A stretch of DNA of 64,000 nt from Solibaculum_A intestinale (GCF_040096205.1 NZ_JBBMFD010000006.1:1-64000), one strand, 5' to 3'. Counted from the first letter of the stretch, positions 33,156 through 41,656 are shown. Translations and numbers: made by a program. Notes: a model not told the origin generated them from the sequence alone.

Positions 33156-34465
33156 GTTTCCTCCTCCTCTTGGGGCTCTGCCAGCCGCCCCACGCACCAG
33201 TCTCCATAGCTGCCGGTCAGGCGCACCGGGAGAATCCTTCCGTTTAAGGCGGTCCCACTGCATACCCGCACAGGCGTGTAATTGGGCGTGTACCCCTCCC
33301 ACACGCCGCTGGCCGCTTCCTGCTCGAACAAGACCGGTTCCTTCCGGCCGGCCTGGGATGTTAGAAAAGCAGCCCGGTGGGCGGCGGTTTCGGCGATCAT
33401 CCGCCGGCTGCGCCGCTCCTTTTCCTCCTTGGGCACCTGGCCAGGTAAGCCGGCGGCCACCGTGCCCGGGCGGGGGGAATAGGCAAAGGTGTGCACCTTG
33501 GCAAACCCGATACGGTTGACAAAGGCAAGAGACTCTTCGAATTCCTCTTCGGTTTCCCCAGGGAAGCCTACCATCACGTCGGTGGTGACGGCGCAGTTAG
33601 GAAAGGCCGCGCGCAGCCGGATCACCACTTTTTCGTAGTCTTCGGGCGTATAGTGCCGGTTCATCCGGCGAAGAGTTTCGCCGCACCCGCTTTGCAAGGA
33701 CAGATGAAACTGCCCGCAAAGCTTCTGGCAGGCGGCAAGCCGGGCGATAAAAGCGTCGTCAAACTTGTCCGGCTCCAAAGACCCCAGCCGGATGCGCTCG
33801 ATTCCTTCCACCGATACCGCCGCCTCGATGGCGTCCGGCAAAGTCAGGCTGGATTCCTCTCCGTAGGCGGACAGGTTAATCCCCACCAGCACCGCCTCCC
33901 GGTAGCCCGCCTTTGCCAAAGCGGCCAGCTCCTCCGTGATGGAGGAAAGGGGCTTGGAACGAATGGGCCCCCGGGCGGTGGGAATGATGCAGTAGGAGCA
34001 GTAGCGGTTGCACCCGTCCTGGATTTTGACAAAGGCTCGGGTGCGCTCCTCGAAGCCTCCCACCTGCATCGCCTCGAAGTTCTCGCCTTCCTCGTGGGCG
34101 CGGATGGCGACAATGCGCTGGCGGTGCTCCAAAAAGTCCGCCACATAGGACGGCAGGAAGGCACGGTTGCGGGTGCCCATCACAATGTCCGCCTCCGGCA
34201 GCGCGTCCGCCGCCCCGTCCACCGCCTGGGGATAGCAGCCGGTCACCGCGATGACCGCTCCCGGATGTTCCCGCCTGCACCGGCGCAGAAGCTTTCTCAC
34301 CTTCGTGTCGCTTTCCCCGGTCACCGTGCAGGAATTGATGACGATTACGTCGCATTCTCCATCCGCTTTGGCCAGGGTATATCCAGCCCTCTGCATTCGT
34401 TCGGCCATCACTTCGGTCTCGTACTGGTTGACCTTGCAGCCGAGGGTATGAAAACAAATTGTCAA
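33152..34465 (-). CDS. mtaB: tRNA t6A37 methylthiotransferase MtaB
   Basis: Radical-SAM enzyme that makes ms2t6A at tRNA position 37; 437 aa. The N-terminal MTTase domain starts CFHTLGCKVNQYE, with further cysteines in INSCTVT and TGCYPQ. The radical-SAM cluster is CNRYCSYC near residue 152, and a TRAM-like domain is at the C-terminus. The start is a TTG at 34465, 9 nt after GTGAGG; the protein then begins exactly where relatives do. The apparent extension to 34543 has no RBS. Co-transcribed with pdxA. Confidence 0.92.
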   Translation of the reverse strand: MTICFHTLGCKVNQYETEVMAERMQRAGYTLAKADGECDVIVINSCTVTGESDTKVRKLLRRCRREHPGAVIAVTGCYPQAVDGAADALPEADIVMGTRNRAFLPSYVADFLEHRQRIVAIRAHEEGENFEAMQVGGFEERTRAFVKIQDGCNRYCSYCIIPTARGPIRSKPLSSITEELAALAKAGYREAVLVGINLSAYGEESSLTLPDAIEAAVSVEGIERIRLGSLEPDKFDDAFIARLAACQKLCGQFHLSLQSGCGETLRRMNRHYTPEDYEKVVIRLRAAFPNCAVTTDVMVGFPGETEEEFEESLAFVNRIGFAKVHTFAYSPRPGTVAAGLPGQVPKEEKERRSRRMIAETAAHRAAFLTSQAGRKEPVLFEQEAASGVWEGYTPNYTPVRVCSGTALNGRILPVRLTGSYGDWCVGRLAEPQEEEET

Positions 34466-34549
34466 GTTCTTCGCCTCACAAATAATTTGGATTTTCCTCC
34501 TAACTATATAGGAAAACTGTCCTTTTTTCAAGGTTCGCGCCACAAACTC

Positions 34550-34578
34550 TTGATAATCCGCAGACGGGCGACTATAAT
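34550..34578 (+). promoter_or_regulatory. promoter of HPr-like gene
   Basis: TTGATA (34550-34555) and TATAAT (34573-34578), 17-nt spacer, 38 nt before the start. Near consensus, so strong expression is likely. Confidence 0.85.
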
Positions 34579-34616
34579 AAGATAGTCAGAAAAATAACGA
34601 TTTGGAGGAATGAAAG

Positions 34617-34847
34617 ATGGTAAGCGTAAACATCATGCTCAATTCCATCAAGGACGTAAAGGACTTCGTCAACATCGTCAACCAGTATGATTTCGACGTG
34701 GAGCTGGTGCTGGGCAAGTACGTCATCGACGCGAAGTCGATCATGGGTATTTTCAGCCTGGACCTTTCCCAGAAGCTTCTGCTGCAGGCTGACTGCGAGG
34801 GCAATTCCAAGTTTATGGACGAGATCGCGCCTTTCCTTGCGAAGTAA
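34617..34847 (+). CDS. HPr-like protein without the phosphocarrier histidine
   Basis: 76-aa protein with the HPr fold. The segment YDFDVELVLGKYVIDAKSIMGIFSLDL matches the central part of HPr in register, with the regulatory Ser46 kept in AKSIMG. The site of the active His15, normally G-I-H-A-R, reads S-I-K-D-V here, so phosphotransfer in the PTS is not possible. Crh of Bacillus shows the same loss of His with Ser46 kept and serves only carbon catabolite control. This protein is probably a Crh-like regulator or a diverged paralogue. It stands alone with a strong promoter and RBS (TTGGAGG). Confidence 0.8.
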   Translation: MVSVNIMLNSIKDVKDFVNIVNQYDFDVELVLGKYVIDAKSIMGIFSLDLSQKLLLQADCEGNSKFMDEIAPFLAK

Positions 34848-34863
34848 AAACGCATTGCCGTAT

Positions 34864-34906
34864 GAGGGACAGGCCCTTTTTAGGGCTTGCCCCTCTTTTT
34901 TTGCCA
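34864..34906 (+). terminator. terminator after HPr-like gene
   Basis: GAGGGACAGGCCCT pairs with AGGGCTTGCCCCTC (12 of 14), then seven T. Confidence 0.85.
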
Positions 34907-34911
34907 AGCGG

Positions 34912-34962
34912 GCCGCCGGGCGTCCGGGAAAATCGGACAAGCCCGGCGGTCTTTCGTTTCTT
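34912..34962 (+). terminator. second hairpin, possible back-up terminator
   Basis: Two stacked stems: GCCGCCGGGC/GCCCGGCGGT and GTCCG/CGGAC, loop GGAAAAT, then CTTTCGTTTCTTT. It lies between the first terminator and the next gene. Confidence 0.6.
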
Positions 34963-35025
34963 TGTACATGTTTTCGCCTTTCCCCGCATAAGCTTTAGCA
35001 CAGAAGATTGCGGAGGTGTGCAGTA

Positions 35026-36240
35026 ATGAGGAAACTGACAAAATTCTTGTCTTTGTTCATGGCGGTTGTCTTGGTGCTATGCGGGTCTACCGGCGCCCTT
35101 GCCAGTGCGTCGGATATTACGTCGGAGCTGACCGACGACGGGGGGATTTTGCCCACCATCGCCCCCGAAGATTCCGGCCAGATTCAAGTCAAGGCCAAGT
35201 CCGCCATTTTGATGGAGGTCACCACCGGGAAGGTTCTCTATGAAATGAATTCCAATGAAAAACGGGCGCCCGCGTCCATTACCAAGGTTATGACGGCCCT
35301 GCTGACCATGGAAGCGGTGGAAAAGGGGAGCATCTCGCTGACGGACATGGTGCTCATCAGCCCCAACGCCATGGCCATGGGAGGCACCACCATCTTCCTG
35401 GAAGCGGGGGAAACCATGTCGGTGGACGATCTGATGAAGGGCCTGATGGTCAACTCCGCCAACGACGCGGCGGTAGCCCTGGCCGAGTATATCTCCGGCA
35501 CCGAGGAAGCTTTTGTTGCCCTGATGAACCAGCGGGCCCAGGAGCTGGGGATGAACGACACCACCTTCAAAAACGCCCACGGCCTTGACGAGGATGGACA
35601 CATGACCACCGCCCACGACATCGCCGTCATGTCCTGTGAGCTGTTAAAGCACGAGAAGATCATGGACTATACGAAAATCTGGACCGGTTCGCTGCGCGAC
35701 GGGGCCACCGGCCTTGCCAACACCAACAAGCTTATCCGCTTCTATGAGCCGGCCACGGGCCTGAAAACTGGCACCACCAACAACGCCGGTCGGTGCGTCT
35801 CCGCCTCGGCCATGAAAAACGACCTGCACCTGGTGGCGGTGGTTTTAGGCGGCGAGGAGAAAAACGACCAGTTTAACGGCGCGCGCAGCATGCTCGAATG
35901 GGGCTTTGCCAACTACGCTTTGGTAGAGCCGCCTATCAACATGGAAGAGATTGTCCCCATCCCGGTCAGCCATGGCATGCAGCCGGAGGTGATGGTCGAG
36001 GTATCGGGCACGAGCAAAATTCTCATCGAGAAGGCCAAAGCCGGGGAACTGTCCGCCAGTATCGAACTGATGGAACAGGTGGAGGCCCCAGTGGAAAAGG
36101 GACAGCAGATCGGCAAAGCGGTCATTACCTCCGGGGACGAGATCCTCGCGGAAGTTCCCTTAGTGGCGGCGGAGAGCGTGGAAAAGATGTCCTTCTTCAA
36201 GGCGTTTTGTCTGCTCATCCAAGGGCTTTTGGCGGTTTAA
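35026..36240 (+). CDS. D-alanyl-D-alanine carboxypeptidase (S11)
   Basis: 404-aa DacF-type enzyme with a signal peptide (LSLFMAVVLVLCGSTGALA). SxxK is PASITKV (about 84), SxN is NSANDAA (about 144), and KTG is LKTGTTNNAG (about 246). The beta domain ends in a short hydrophobic tail (FCLLIQGLLAV) that could be an amphipathic anchor, unlike the true membrane helix of the carboxypeptidase at 9722. The start at 35026 follows GGAGGTG at 7 nt; an in-frame codon at 35008 is upstream of it. Confidence 0.92.
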   Translation: MRKLTKFLSLFMAVVLVLCGSTGALASASDITSELTDDGGILPTIAPEDSGQIQVKAKSAILMEVTTGKVLYEMNSNEKRAPASITKVMTALLTMEAVEKGSISLTDMVLISPNAMAMGGTTIFLEAGETMSVDDLMKGLMVNSANDAAVALAEYISGTEEAFVALMNQRAQELGMNDTTFKNAHGLDEDGHMTTAHDIAVMSCELLKHEKIMDYTKIWTGSLRDGATGLANTNKLIRFYEPATGLKTGTTNNAGRCVSASAMKNDLHLVAVVLGGEEKNDQFNGARSMLEWGFANYALVEPPINMEEIVPIPVSHGMQPEVMVEVSGTSKILIEKAKAGELSASIELMEQVEAPVEKGQQIGKAVITSGDEILAEVPLVAAESVEKMSFFKAFCLLIQGLLAV

Positions 36241-36278
36241 ACATGACGAAACTGTAAATGTTACACAAAAAGTAAAAA

Positions 36279-36323
36279 TTGACATGCCTTCGCCTTGCAA
36301 ATATGGTGGAAATACGGTAAAAT
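36279..36323 (+). promoter_or_regulatory. overlapping promoters of pgi
   Basis: Two sets with 17-nt spacers: TTGACA (36279-36284) with TATGGT (36302-36307), and TTGCAA (36295-36300) with TAAAAT (36318-36323). Confidence 0.6.
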
Positions 36324-36351
36324 GAAACCAACCTATTTAGGAGGCGGTTGC

Positions 36352-37689
36352 ATGGCAGTGAAACTGATTGATAGGCATATGAACGGCTTTGTCCGCGCCC
36401 ATGAGCTTTGCGGGATTGCTCCGCAGGTGGCCGCGGCGCACGAGATGCTTAACAAAGGCACCGGTATGGGCAGCGACTTTATCGGCTGGCTGGATTTGCC
36501 GGTCAATTATGACCGGGAGGAGTTTTCCCGGATCAAAAAGGCGGCCCAGAAGATTCAGAAGAATTCTGACGTTTTGATCGTCATCGGCATCGGCGGGTCC
36601 TACCTGGGTGCCCGCGCGGCGGTGGAGTTTATAAATTCTCCGCTTTATAACAGCCTGAAAAAAGACACGCCGGATATTTATTTTGTCGGCAATTCCATCA
36701 GTTCCACGGCTCTTTCCGAGGTCCTTTCCATCTGCGAGGGCAAAGACGTGTCGGTAAACGTCATCTCCAAGTCCGGCACTACCACCGAGCCCGCCATCGC
36801 ATTCCGGGTGTTCAAGGCCTATCTTGAAAAGAAGTACGGCAAGGACGGGGCGAAGGAACGCATCTTCGCCACCACCGACAAGGCCCGCGGCACCTTGAAA
36901 AAGCTGGCGGACGAGGAAGGGTACGAGACCTTTGTGGTACCAGACGACGTAGGCGGCCGGTACTCGGTGCTTACGGCGGTAGGCCTTCTCCCCATCGCGG
37001 TGTCCGGAGCGGACATTGACGCGATGATGAAAGGCGCGGCGGACGCGAGGGAAGCCTATGCGGTCTGCGACCTTGAGAAGAACGATTGTTACAAATACGC
37101 GGCTTTGCGCAACATTATGTACCGCAAGGGCAAAGCCATCGAACTGCTGGTGGCCTACGAGCCCAATTTCGTCATGGTGGCTGAATGGTGGAAGCAGCTT
37201 TACGGCGAGAGCGAAGGCAAGGACGGCAAGGGTCTGTTCCCGGCCTCGGTCAACTTTTCCACCGACCTGCATTCCATGGGCCAGTTCGTGCAGGACGGCT
37301 CGCGCACCATGTTCGAGACGGTGGTGCTCTTTGAAAAGGCAAAGCAGGACATTTGTATTGAAAAAGAGGAAAACGACGGCGACGGCCTCAATTTCCTGGC
37401 TGGCAAGCCCATGTCTTATATCAACCGCAAGGCTTTTGAGGGCACGGTTCTCGCTCATACCGACGGGGGCGTGGCCAATCTGGTTCTTTCCATCCCCGAG
37501 GCCAACGCCTACGAGTATGGATATATGACCTATTTCTTCGAAAAGGCCTGTGCCATTTCCGGTTATCTGCTGGGCGTCAACCCGTTTGACCAGCCCGGCG
37601 TGGAAAGCTACAAAAAGAACATGTTCGCGCTGCTGGGCAAGCCCGGCTACGAGGAACAGAAGGAACTGCTCGAGCAGCGGCTCAAATAA
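36352..37689 (+). CDS. pgi: glucose-6-phosphate isomerase
   Basis: Interconverts glucose-6-P and fructose-6-P in glycolysis; 445 aa, the short form usual in Firmicutes. Phosphate-binding motifs IGGSYLGARA (near 78) and SKSGTTTEPA (near 140), the arginine-containing GGRYSVL loop (near 202) and the conserved active-site segment near YGESEGK and the later HTDGGVAN are present. It starts at ATG 36352 after TAGGAGG; upstream in-frame codons belong to the promoter region. Two overlapping promoters suggest strong or dual control. Confidence 0.96.
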   Translation: MAVKLIDRHMNGFVRAHELCGIAPQVAAAHEMLNKGTGMGSDFIGWLDLPVNYDREEFSRIKKAAQKIQKNSDVLIVIGIGGSYLGARAAVEFINSPLYNSLKKDTPDIYFVGNSISSTALSEVLSICEGKDVSVNVISKSGTTTEPAIAFRVFKAYLEKKYGKDGAKERIFATTDKARGTLKKLADEEGYETFVVPDDVGGRYSVLTAVGLLPIAVSGADIDAMMKGAADAREAYAVCDLEKNDCYKYAALRNIMYRKGKAIELLVAYEPNFVMVAEWWKQLYGESEGKDGKGLFPASVNFSTDLHSMGQFVQDGSRTMFETVVLFEKAKQDICIEKEENDGDGLNFLAGKPMSYINRKAFEGTVLAHTDGGVANLVLSIPEANAYEYGYMTYFFEKACAISGYLLGVNPFDQPGVESYKKNMFALLGKPGYEEQKELLEQRLK

Positions 37690-37775
37690 CCCGCGTAACC
37701 TGCCTTTGGGGCATTTGAGAAATAGAAGCTTCTTTCACCGCTGTGTGCAACGAAAATATTTAGGAGGTAATGACC

Positions 37776-38189
37776 ATGATTAAGTTAATCGTCGGCAAAA
37801 AAGGAACCGGCAAAACCAAGGTGTTGATTGATCTGGCCAACGACGCTATGAAGAATACGAAGGGCGACGTGGTTTTTATTGAGAAAGGCTCCAAGCTTAC
37901 CTATGACATCAGCCATCAGATCCGCCTCGTTGACGCGGAGGCCTATCAAATTTGCGGCTTTGACGCATTCTTCGGCTTTGTCAGCGGCATCTGCGCAGCC
38001 AACTACGATGTGACCGATATCTTCATCGACGGTACTCTGAAGATCGGTGGCAGCGATCTGGAGGCTTTCGGCACATTTGCCAACAAGCTTAAGGCTCTGT
38101 CGGACGCCAGCAAGACCACCATTACCCTGTCGGTTTCGGCTGCCAGCGCGGATATCCCCCAGGTGGACGCGGAGATTGTCAATCCGTAA
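37776..38189 (+). CDS. small P-loop protein, function unknown
   Basis: 137-aa protein starting at the ATG 8 nt after AGGAGG. Walker A is GKKGTGKT at 8-15, right at the N-terminus, and DIFIDGTLKI (near 86) looks like a Walker B strand. The protein is too short for a normal AAA or ABC domain and has no recognisable sensor motifs. I recall similar clostridial proteins annotated only as ATP-binding or PilT-like; the label is not informative. The gene has a near-ideal RBS and a strong terminator, and is monocistronic, all features of good expression. Confidence 0.75.
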   Translation: MIKLIVGKKGTGKTKVLIDLANDAMKNTKGDVVFIEKGSKLTYDISHQIRLVDAEAYQICGFDAFFGFVSGICAANYDVTDIFIDGTLKIGGSDLEAFGTFANKLKALSDASKTTITLSVSAASADIPQVDAEIVNP

Positions 38190-38219
38190 CGGGTGCAATA
38201 TCACGAAAGCATGGTATTT

Positions 38220-38261
38220 CCGGTATGTCCAGAGCCCGGCTCTGGACATACCGGTTTTTTT
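38220..38261 (+). terminator. terminator after P-loop gene
   Basis: CCGGTATGTCCAGAG / CTCTGGACATACCGG stem, loop CCCGG, then seven T. Within 38262-38636 I see no convincing gene: open frames there lack an RBS and known motifs. Confidence 0.92.
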
Positions 38262-38636
38262 ATAAAGACCGGGCAGGCATTTGTCGGCGAATGTCCGTGC
38301 CTGCTGTTTGAACCGGTCTGCCGCGATGCTCGGGGCCAGGCAAATCGTCAAAGCCGCCCGCACGTCCGTAGGACACCTGGAAAAAGGGCGCGCCGGATGG
38401 TATGAGCAAACCACGAAAAAGCGACTCTGCTCGCAGGAAAGAGCAGGATATACGCGGCCGCAATCGTGTGGGAAGAGGACATGGAACAAGGATAGCGGAA
38501 AGCCCGGGCTTTTGCGCCGCGTTTCTCGCGGTGCGGCCGGCTTTGATTGGGGGCGCCTTCTCCTTAAGCTGGATGCCGCAGGTAGGCGGCGGGACAGGGA
38601 ACAGGTGCCGTCCCTTTCCGGATGGAACAAACGCCG

Positions 38637-38676
38637 TATAAAAAAGCAGCCACCCAGATGAATGGGTGACTGCTTT
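38637..38676 (-). terminator. terminator after rubrerythrin gene
   Basis: AAAGCAGCCACCCA pairs with TGGGTGACTGCTTT (one mismatch), loop GATGAA. Read on the minus strand it ends in TTTTTTAT. Confidence 0.88.
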
Positions 38677-38705
38677 GACTTCTATGGTACAACTGGCGAT
38701 AGAAA

Positions 38706-39248
38706 TTAATAGTTTTCCGCCTTGATCTCGAAATAAGCCTTCGGATGCTTACAGGTAGGACAGATTTCCGGAGCGGCAACGCCCACATGAATATGGCCGC
38801 AGTTGCGACATACCCACATCACCGGCTGATCCTTCTTGAAAACAGTACCGTTCTCAATGGCTGCAATCAGCTTGCGGTAACGCTCTTCATGGGTCTTCTC
38901 GATCTTCGCAACCAACTCCATCTGGGTAGCCAGAGCGGTGAAGCCTTCCTCACGGGCGATTTCGGCATAGTTCTTGTACATATCGGTCCATTCAAAGTTC
39001 TCGCCGTCGGCAGCGTCCTTGAGGTTGGTAAGGGTATCGGGAATCTCGCCGTTATGCAGGTGCTTAAACCACAGTTCGGCATGTTCTTTCTCGTTGGCGG
39101 CGGTTTCCGCGAAGATCGCAGCGATCTGCTCATAACCTTCCTTTTTTGCTTTGGAAGCATAATAGGTGTATTTGTTGCGCGCCTGGGACTCCCCGGCAAA
39201 TGCGGCCATTAAGTTTGCTTTTGTCTTGCTGTTTTCAAAATCAACCAT
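38706..39248 (-). CDS. rbr: rubrerythrin
   Basis: Non-haem di-iron peroxide reductase of anaerobes; 180 aa. The four-helix ferritin-like domain has EsqARNKYT at the start, ETAANEKEHAELW for the second metal ligand pair, and a second half with EIAREEGFTAL and EKTHEERYR. The C-terminal rubredoxin-like domain binds iron by CRNCGH and CPTCKHP. Strong RBS (AGGAGG). It has its own promoter with an inverted repeat across it, pointing to redox control. Confidence 0.96.
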   Translation of the reverse strand: MVDFENSKTKANLMAAFAGESQARNKYTYYASKAKKEGYEQIAAIFAETAANEKEHAELWFKHLHNGEIPDTLTNLKDAADGENFEWTDMYKNYAEIAREEGFTALATQMELVAKIEKTHEERYRKLIAAIENGTVFKKDQPVMWVCRNCGHIHVGVAAPEICPTCKHPKAYFEIKAENY

Positions 39249-39279
39249 GATAAAACCTCCTATAAATTGATGTTATTCT

Positions 39280-39308
39280 TATTATACACTAATTTGGTAT
39301 AATATCAA
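39280..39308 (-). promoter_or_regulatory. rubrerythrin promoter with embedded inverted repeat
   Basis: On the minus strand TTGATA (39303-39308) and TATAAT (39281-39286), 16-nt spacer. The exact 8-bp dyad TATTATAC-9 nt-GTATAATA (39280-39287 / 39297-39304) covers the -10 and part of the spacer, as expected for a repressor site. Confidence 0.75.
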
Positions 39309-39361
39309 GAGAAATTTGAAAAAATTTTTCCCTATTTTTTGTTTTCCCTAAACGCAACTGA

Positions 39362-39952
39362 TTACGCATCCAGAAACGCCGAACGGTGCTCAGAAATGAA
39401 CACGCCGCAGCATTGGGAGATGGGATTGGTTTTCAGCAAGGTCAAAAACGCGGCGTCCAGCGGCTGAAATTCAGAGGCGTTGACCCCGCCCTCAAAGATG
39501 GCGTTTGCCCGGCTTAAAATATCCGTGTAGTCGTGGGCGCCCACCTGCTCGAAAATTTCCGGCGCGCTCTGGGCAAACACGCTGTGTTCGCCGGTAAAAA
39601 GTTTAATAAACCCGCCCGACACAATGGAACGGCATACGTCGTGGATAATGTAGATGGTACTTTGCTCGGGAGTAAAAGAGGAGAGCACCTCATTGGGATC
39701 GGCAGCGTCTTTGAGTTTTCCGTCTAAGTTGGCCGTTACCGCCCGATAAAGCTGGCGCTGGGGAATGGTGTCAAAAAGCGGCCCGGTCAGATGCCGGTAT
39801 CGCTCGCCTAAGCGGATGAACGCTTTGACCTTTTCTTCCAGCAATTTACGGTCCTTTCGCATCAGAAAATAGGCGGTAATCGTACTGGCGGCCAGCACCG
39901 CCGCGCCTACCGCCAGCTCCAGTCCGTACCGCTTTTCTAGTTTCTTTTCCAT
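39362..39952 (-). CDS. membrane-anchored DUF4375/DMP19-like protein
   Basis: 196 aa. A short basic N-terminus is followed by one membrane helix (LAVGAAVLAASTITAYFL, about 13-30), then a soluble alpha-helical domain. The segment YIIHDVCRSIVSGGFIKLFTG, broken by SVFAQSAPEIFEQVGAHDYTDIL, resembles DUF4375 (DMP19-like) domains as far as I can judge from memory; function is unknown in bacteria outside one DNA-mimic example. It starts 12 nt after the rsmI stop and shares the RBS AAGGAGTGA that overlaps it, so it is co-transcribed with rsmI. Confidence 0.6.
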   Translation of the reverse strand: MEKKLEKRYGLELAVGAAVLAASTITAYFLMRKDRKLLEEKVKAFIRLGERYRHLTGPLFDTIPQRQLYRAVTANLDGKLKDAADPNEVLSSFTPEQSTIYIIHDVCRSIVSGGFIKLFTGEHSVFAQSAPEIFEQVGAHDYTDILSRANAIFEGGVNASEFQPLDAAFLTLLKTNPISQCCGVFISEHRSAFLDA

Positions 39953-39964
39953 GAGTCTCACTCC

Positions 39965-40819
39965 TTATTTCTGTATTTTCTCGGCGGCGTTGTCCGCTTT
40001 CATCAGTTCCCGGTAGATGTCACCCTTTTTTAGGCCGCTAATTTTTGCCGCTTCCTTAGCCGCCTGGGCGGCTGCCTGCCCTTCGTCCATCTGCTCCCTT
40101 GCCAGCGCCACCGCATCCTTAAGGGAAAGCGTTTGCGGCTCCAGCTTGGGCGCCCCTTCGATGACCAGAACCTGCTCGCCCCGTGGCGTTTCTTTTGCAA
40201 AGCGCCGGGCGGCTTCTCCAAGAGTGGTGCGGATGACTTCTTCGTGCAGCTTGGTCATCTCCCGGCAGATGGCAATCCGCCGGTCTCCCAGGGCTTCGTA
40301 CAAGTCCTTGAGCGTAGAAGGAAGCTTGTGGGGCGCTTCGTAGAACACCAGCGTGCGCCGCTCCGTCTTGATTTCCTCCAGGTGCTCGCTGCGGCTGACC
40401 TTTGCCGTGCTTAAAAACCCTTCGAAGCAGAACCGGCCCGTAGGAAGCCCCGAGAGAGCCAGCGCCGTCACCACCGCGCTGGGCCCCGGTACCGCCGCCA
40501 CCTCGATTTGCTGTTCGGCGCACAGGGCCACCAGGTCCTCTCCCGGGTCGGAGATGGCGGGCATCCCCGCGTCAGTGACCAGGCAGACGGTTTCCCCCGC
40601 CAGAAGCCGCGCGCAGATGAGCTCGCCTTTTTCCCGGCGGTTGTGCTCGTAATAGCTGACAAGGGGCTTTTTGATGGCAAAGTGGTTTAAGAGCTTGAGG
40701 GTGACGCGGGTGTCCTCCGCCGCGACCAGGTCGCACTCCTCCAGCGCCTGCCGGGCGCGGGGAGAGAAATCCGCTAGATTGCCGATGGGGGTTCCCACCA
40801 AGACCAGTCTGCCGGGCAT
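39965..40819 (-). CDS. rsmI: 16S rRNA 2'-O-methyltransferase RsmI
   Basis: Methylates the ribose of C1402 in 16S rRNA; 284 aa. Tetrapyrrole-methylase fold with VGTPIGNLADFSPRA at the N-terminus, AAEDTRVTLKLL, SYYEHN, VTDAGMPAISDPGE, PGPSAVVTALALSGL and FYEAPHKL, all typical. ATG 40819 has AGGAGG at 7 nt; the longer frame to 40957 has no RBS. Confidence 0.96.
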   Translation of the reverse strand: MPGRLVLVGTPIGNLADFSPRARQALEECDLVAAEDTRVTLKLLNHFAIKKPLVSYYEHNRREKGELICARLLAGETVCLVTDAGMPAISDPGEDLVALCAEQQIEVAAVPGPSAVVTALALSGLPTGRFCFEGFLSTAKVSRSEHLEEIKTERRTLVFYEAPHKLPSTLKDLYEALGDRRIAICREMTKLHEEVIRTTLGEAARRFAKETPRGEQVLVIEGAPKLEPQTLSLKDAVALAREQMDEGQAAAQAAKEAAKISGLKKGDIYRELMKADNAAEKIQK

Positions 40820-40904
40820 GCGGTTGCCTCCTTCTTGATTCCAGTATAGCATTCTTTCTTTGTTGGCCCTTGTAAAAAGAGGGCGAATCCGGACTAAGCC
40901 AGAG

Positions 40905-41627
40905 TCAGAGGTCAAACCCCGCATAAATTTTGCGGGCTTCTTCCGTAGCCGTCCCATCTGTCTTCCGCAGCGTCAGAGAGGGGAGTAACTTCAGCCCGTT
41001 CTGCCTGCCTTTGATTCCTTCCAGCAGCAAAAGCCAGGGAGCCGCCCCGGCCTGCTGCTCTACCAGGCGCAGCCGTTTGGGTTCGATTCCCGCCTCCCGC
41101 ATGGCCTGTACGCAGTCAGTAAGCCGTTCGGGCAGATGGCACAGGCAAAAACGCCCGCCTGTTTTTAGCAGGCGGCCAGCGCTTTTGGCCGCGTCATAAA
41201 TCGTGCAGCAGAGCTCGAACCGGGCGATGTTTTTCCCCTCGTCCTCACAGAGCTTTCCTGAATCGGGACGCCGGTAGGGGGGATTGCAGGTCACCAGGCT
41301 GTACATTCCGGCAGGCAGAGAAAGATCCTTTAAGTCCTCACAGATTGGGCGCACCCGTCCTTCCCAGCTGTTTTCCAACAGGCTGCGGCCGAGAAGAGCA
41401 CAGGCATCGGCCTGGATGTCCACCGCGTCTATAGGAGTACCGACCGCTTGATCCCGCAGCCAGAGCAAGGGAAGGATCCCGCAGCCGGTACCCAGGTCAC
41501 AAACCTGGTCGGAAATCTTTGGCGCGGCGAAATGAGCCAGCAGCAGCGCGTCGGTGCCGAAGGTGTGCCGGCGGGACACAAAGATCACATGCCCGCCGCC
41601 CAGGGGCAGGCGCTTGCTCTGCTGCAT
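40905..41627 (-). CDS. tRNA1(Val) (adenine37-N6)-methyltransferase-like (TrmN6/YabB)
   Basis: 240-aa class I SAM methyltransferase. GTDALLLAHFA opens the fold, followed by the SAM motif DLGTGCGILPLLWL, DIQADACALLGRSL and the NPPY catalytic motif as CNPPYRRP, which marks N6-adenine transfer. Start ATG 41627 has AAAGGAGAG at 5 nt; the frame upstream to 41846 runs through a terminator. Likely in one unit with rsmI and the DUF4375-like gene (gap 85 nt). Confidence 0.88.
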   Translation of the reverse strand: MQQSKRLPLGGGHVIFVSRRHTFGTDALLLAHFAAPKISDQVCDLGTGCGILPLLWLRDQAVGTPIDAVDIQADACALLGRSLLENSWEGRVRPICEDLKDLSLPAGMYSLVTCNPPYRRPDSGKLCEDEGKNIARFELCCTIYDAAKSAGRLLKTGGRFCLCHLPERLTDCVQAMREAGIEPKRLRLVEQQAGAAPWLLLLEGIKGRQNGLKLLPSLTLRKTDGTATEEARKIYAGFDL

Positions 41628-41656
41628 AAAGACTCTCCTTTTGCTATGGATACGGA

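Noticed and set aside
38281..38661. Open frames (126 and 79 codons) between the P-loop gene and rubrerythrin
   Set aside because: No RBS at plausible distance, Arg/Gly-rich composition typical of shadow frames, no recognisable motif, and they run into the rubrerythrin terminator.
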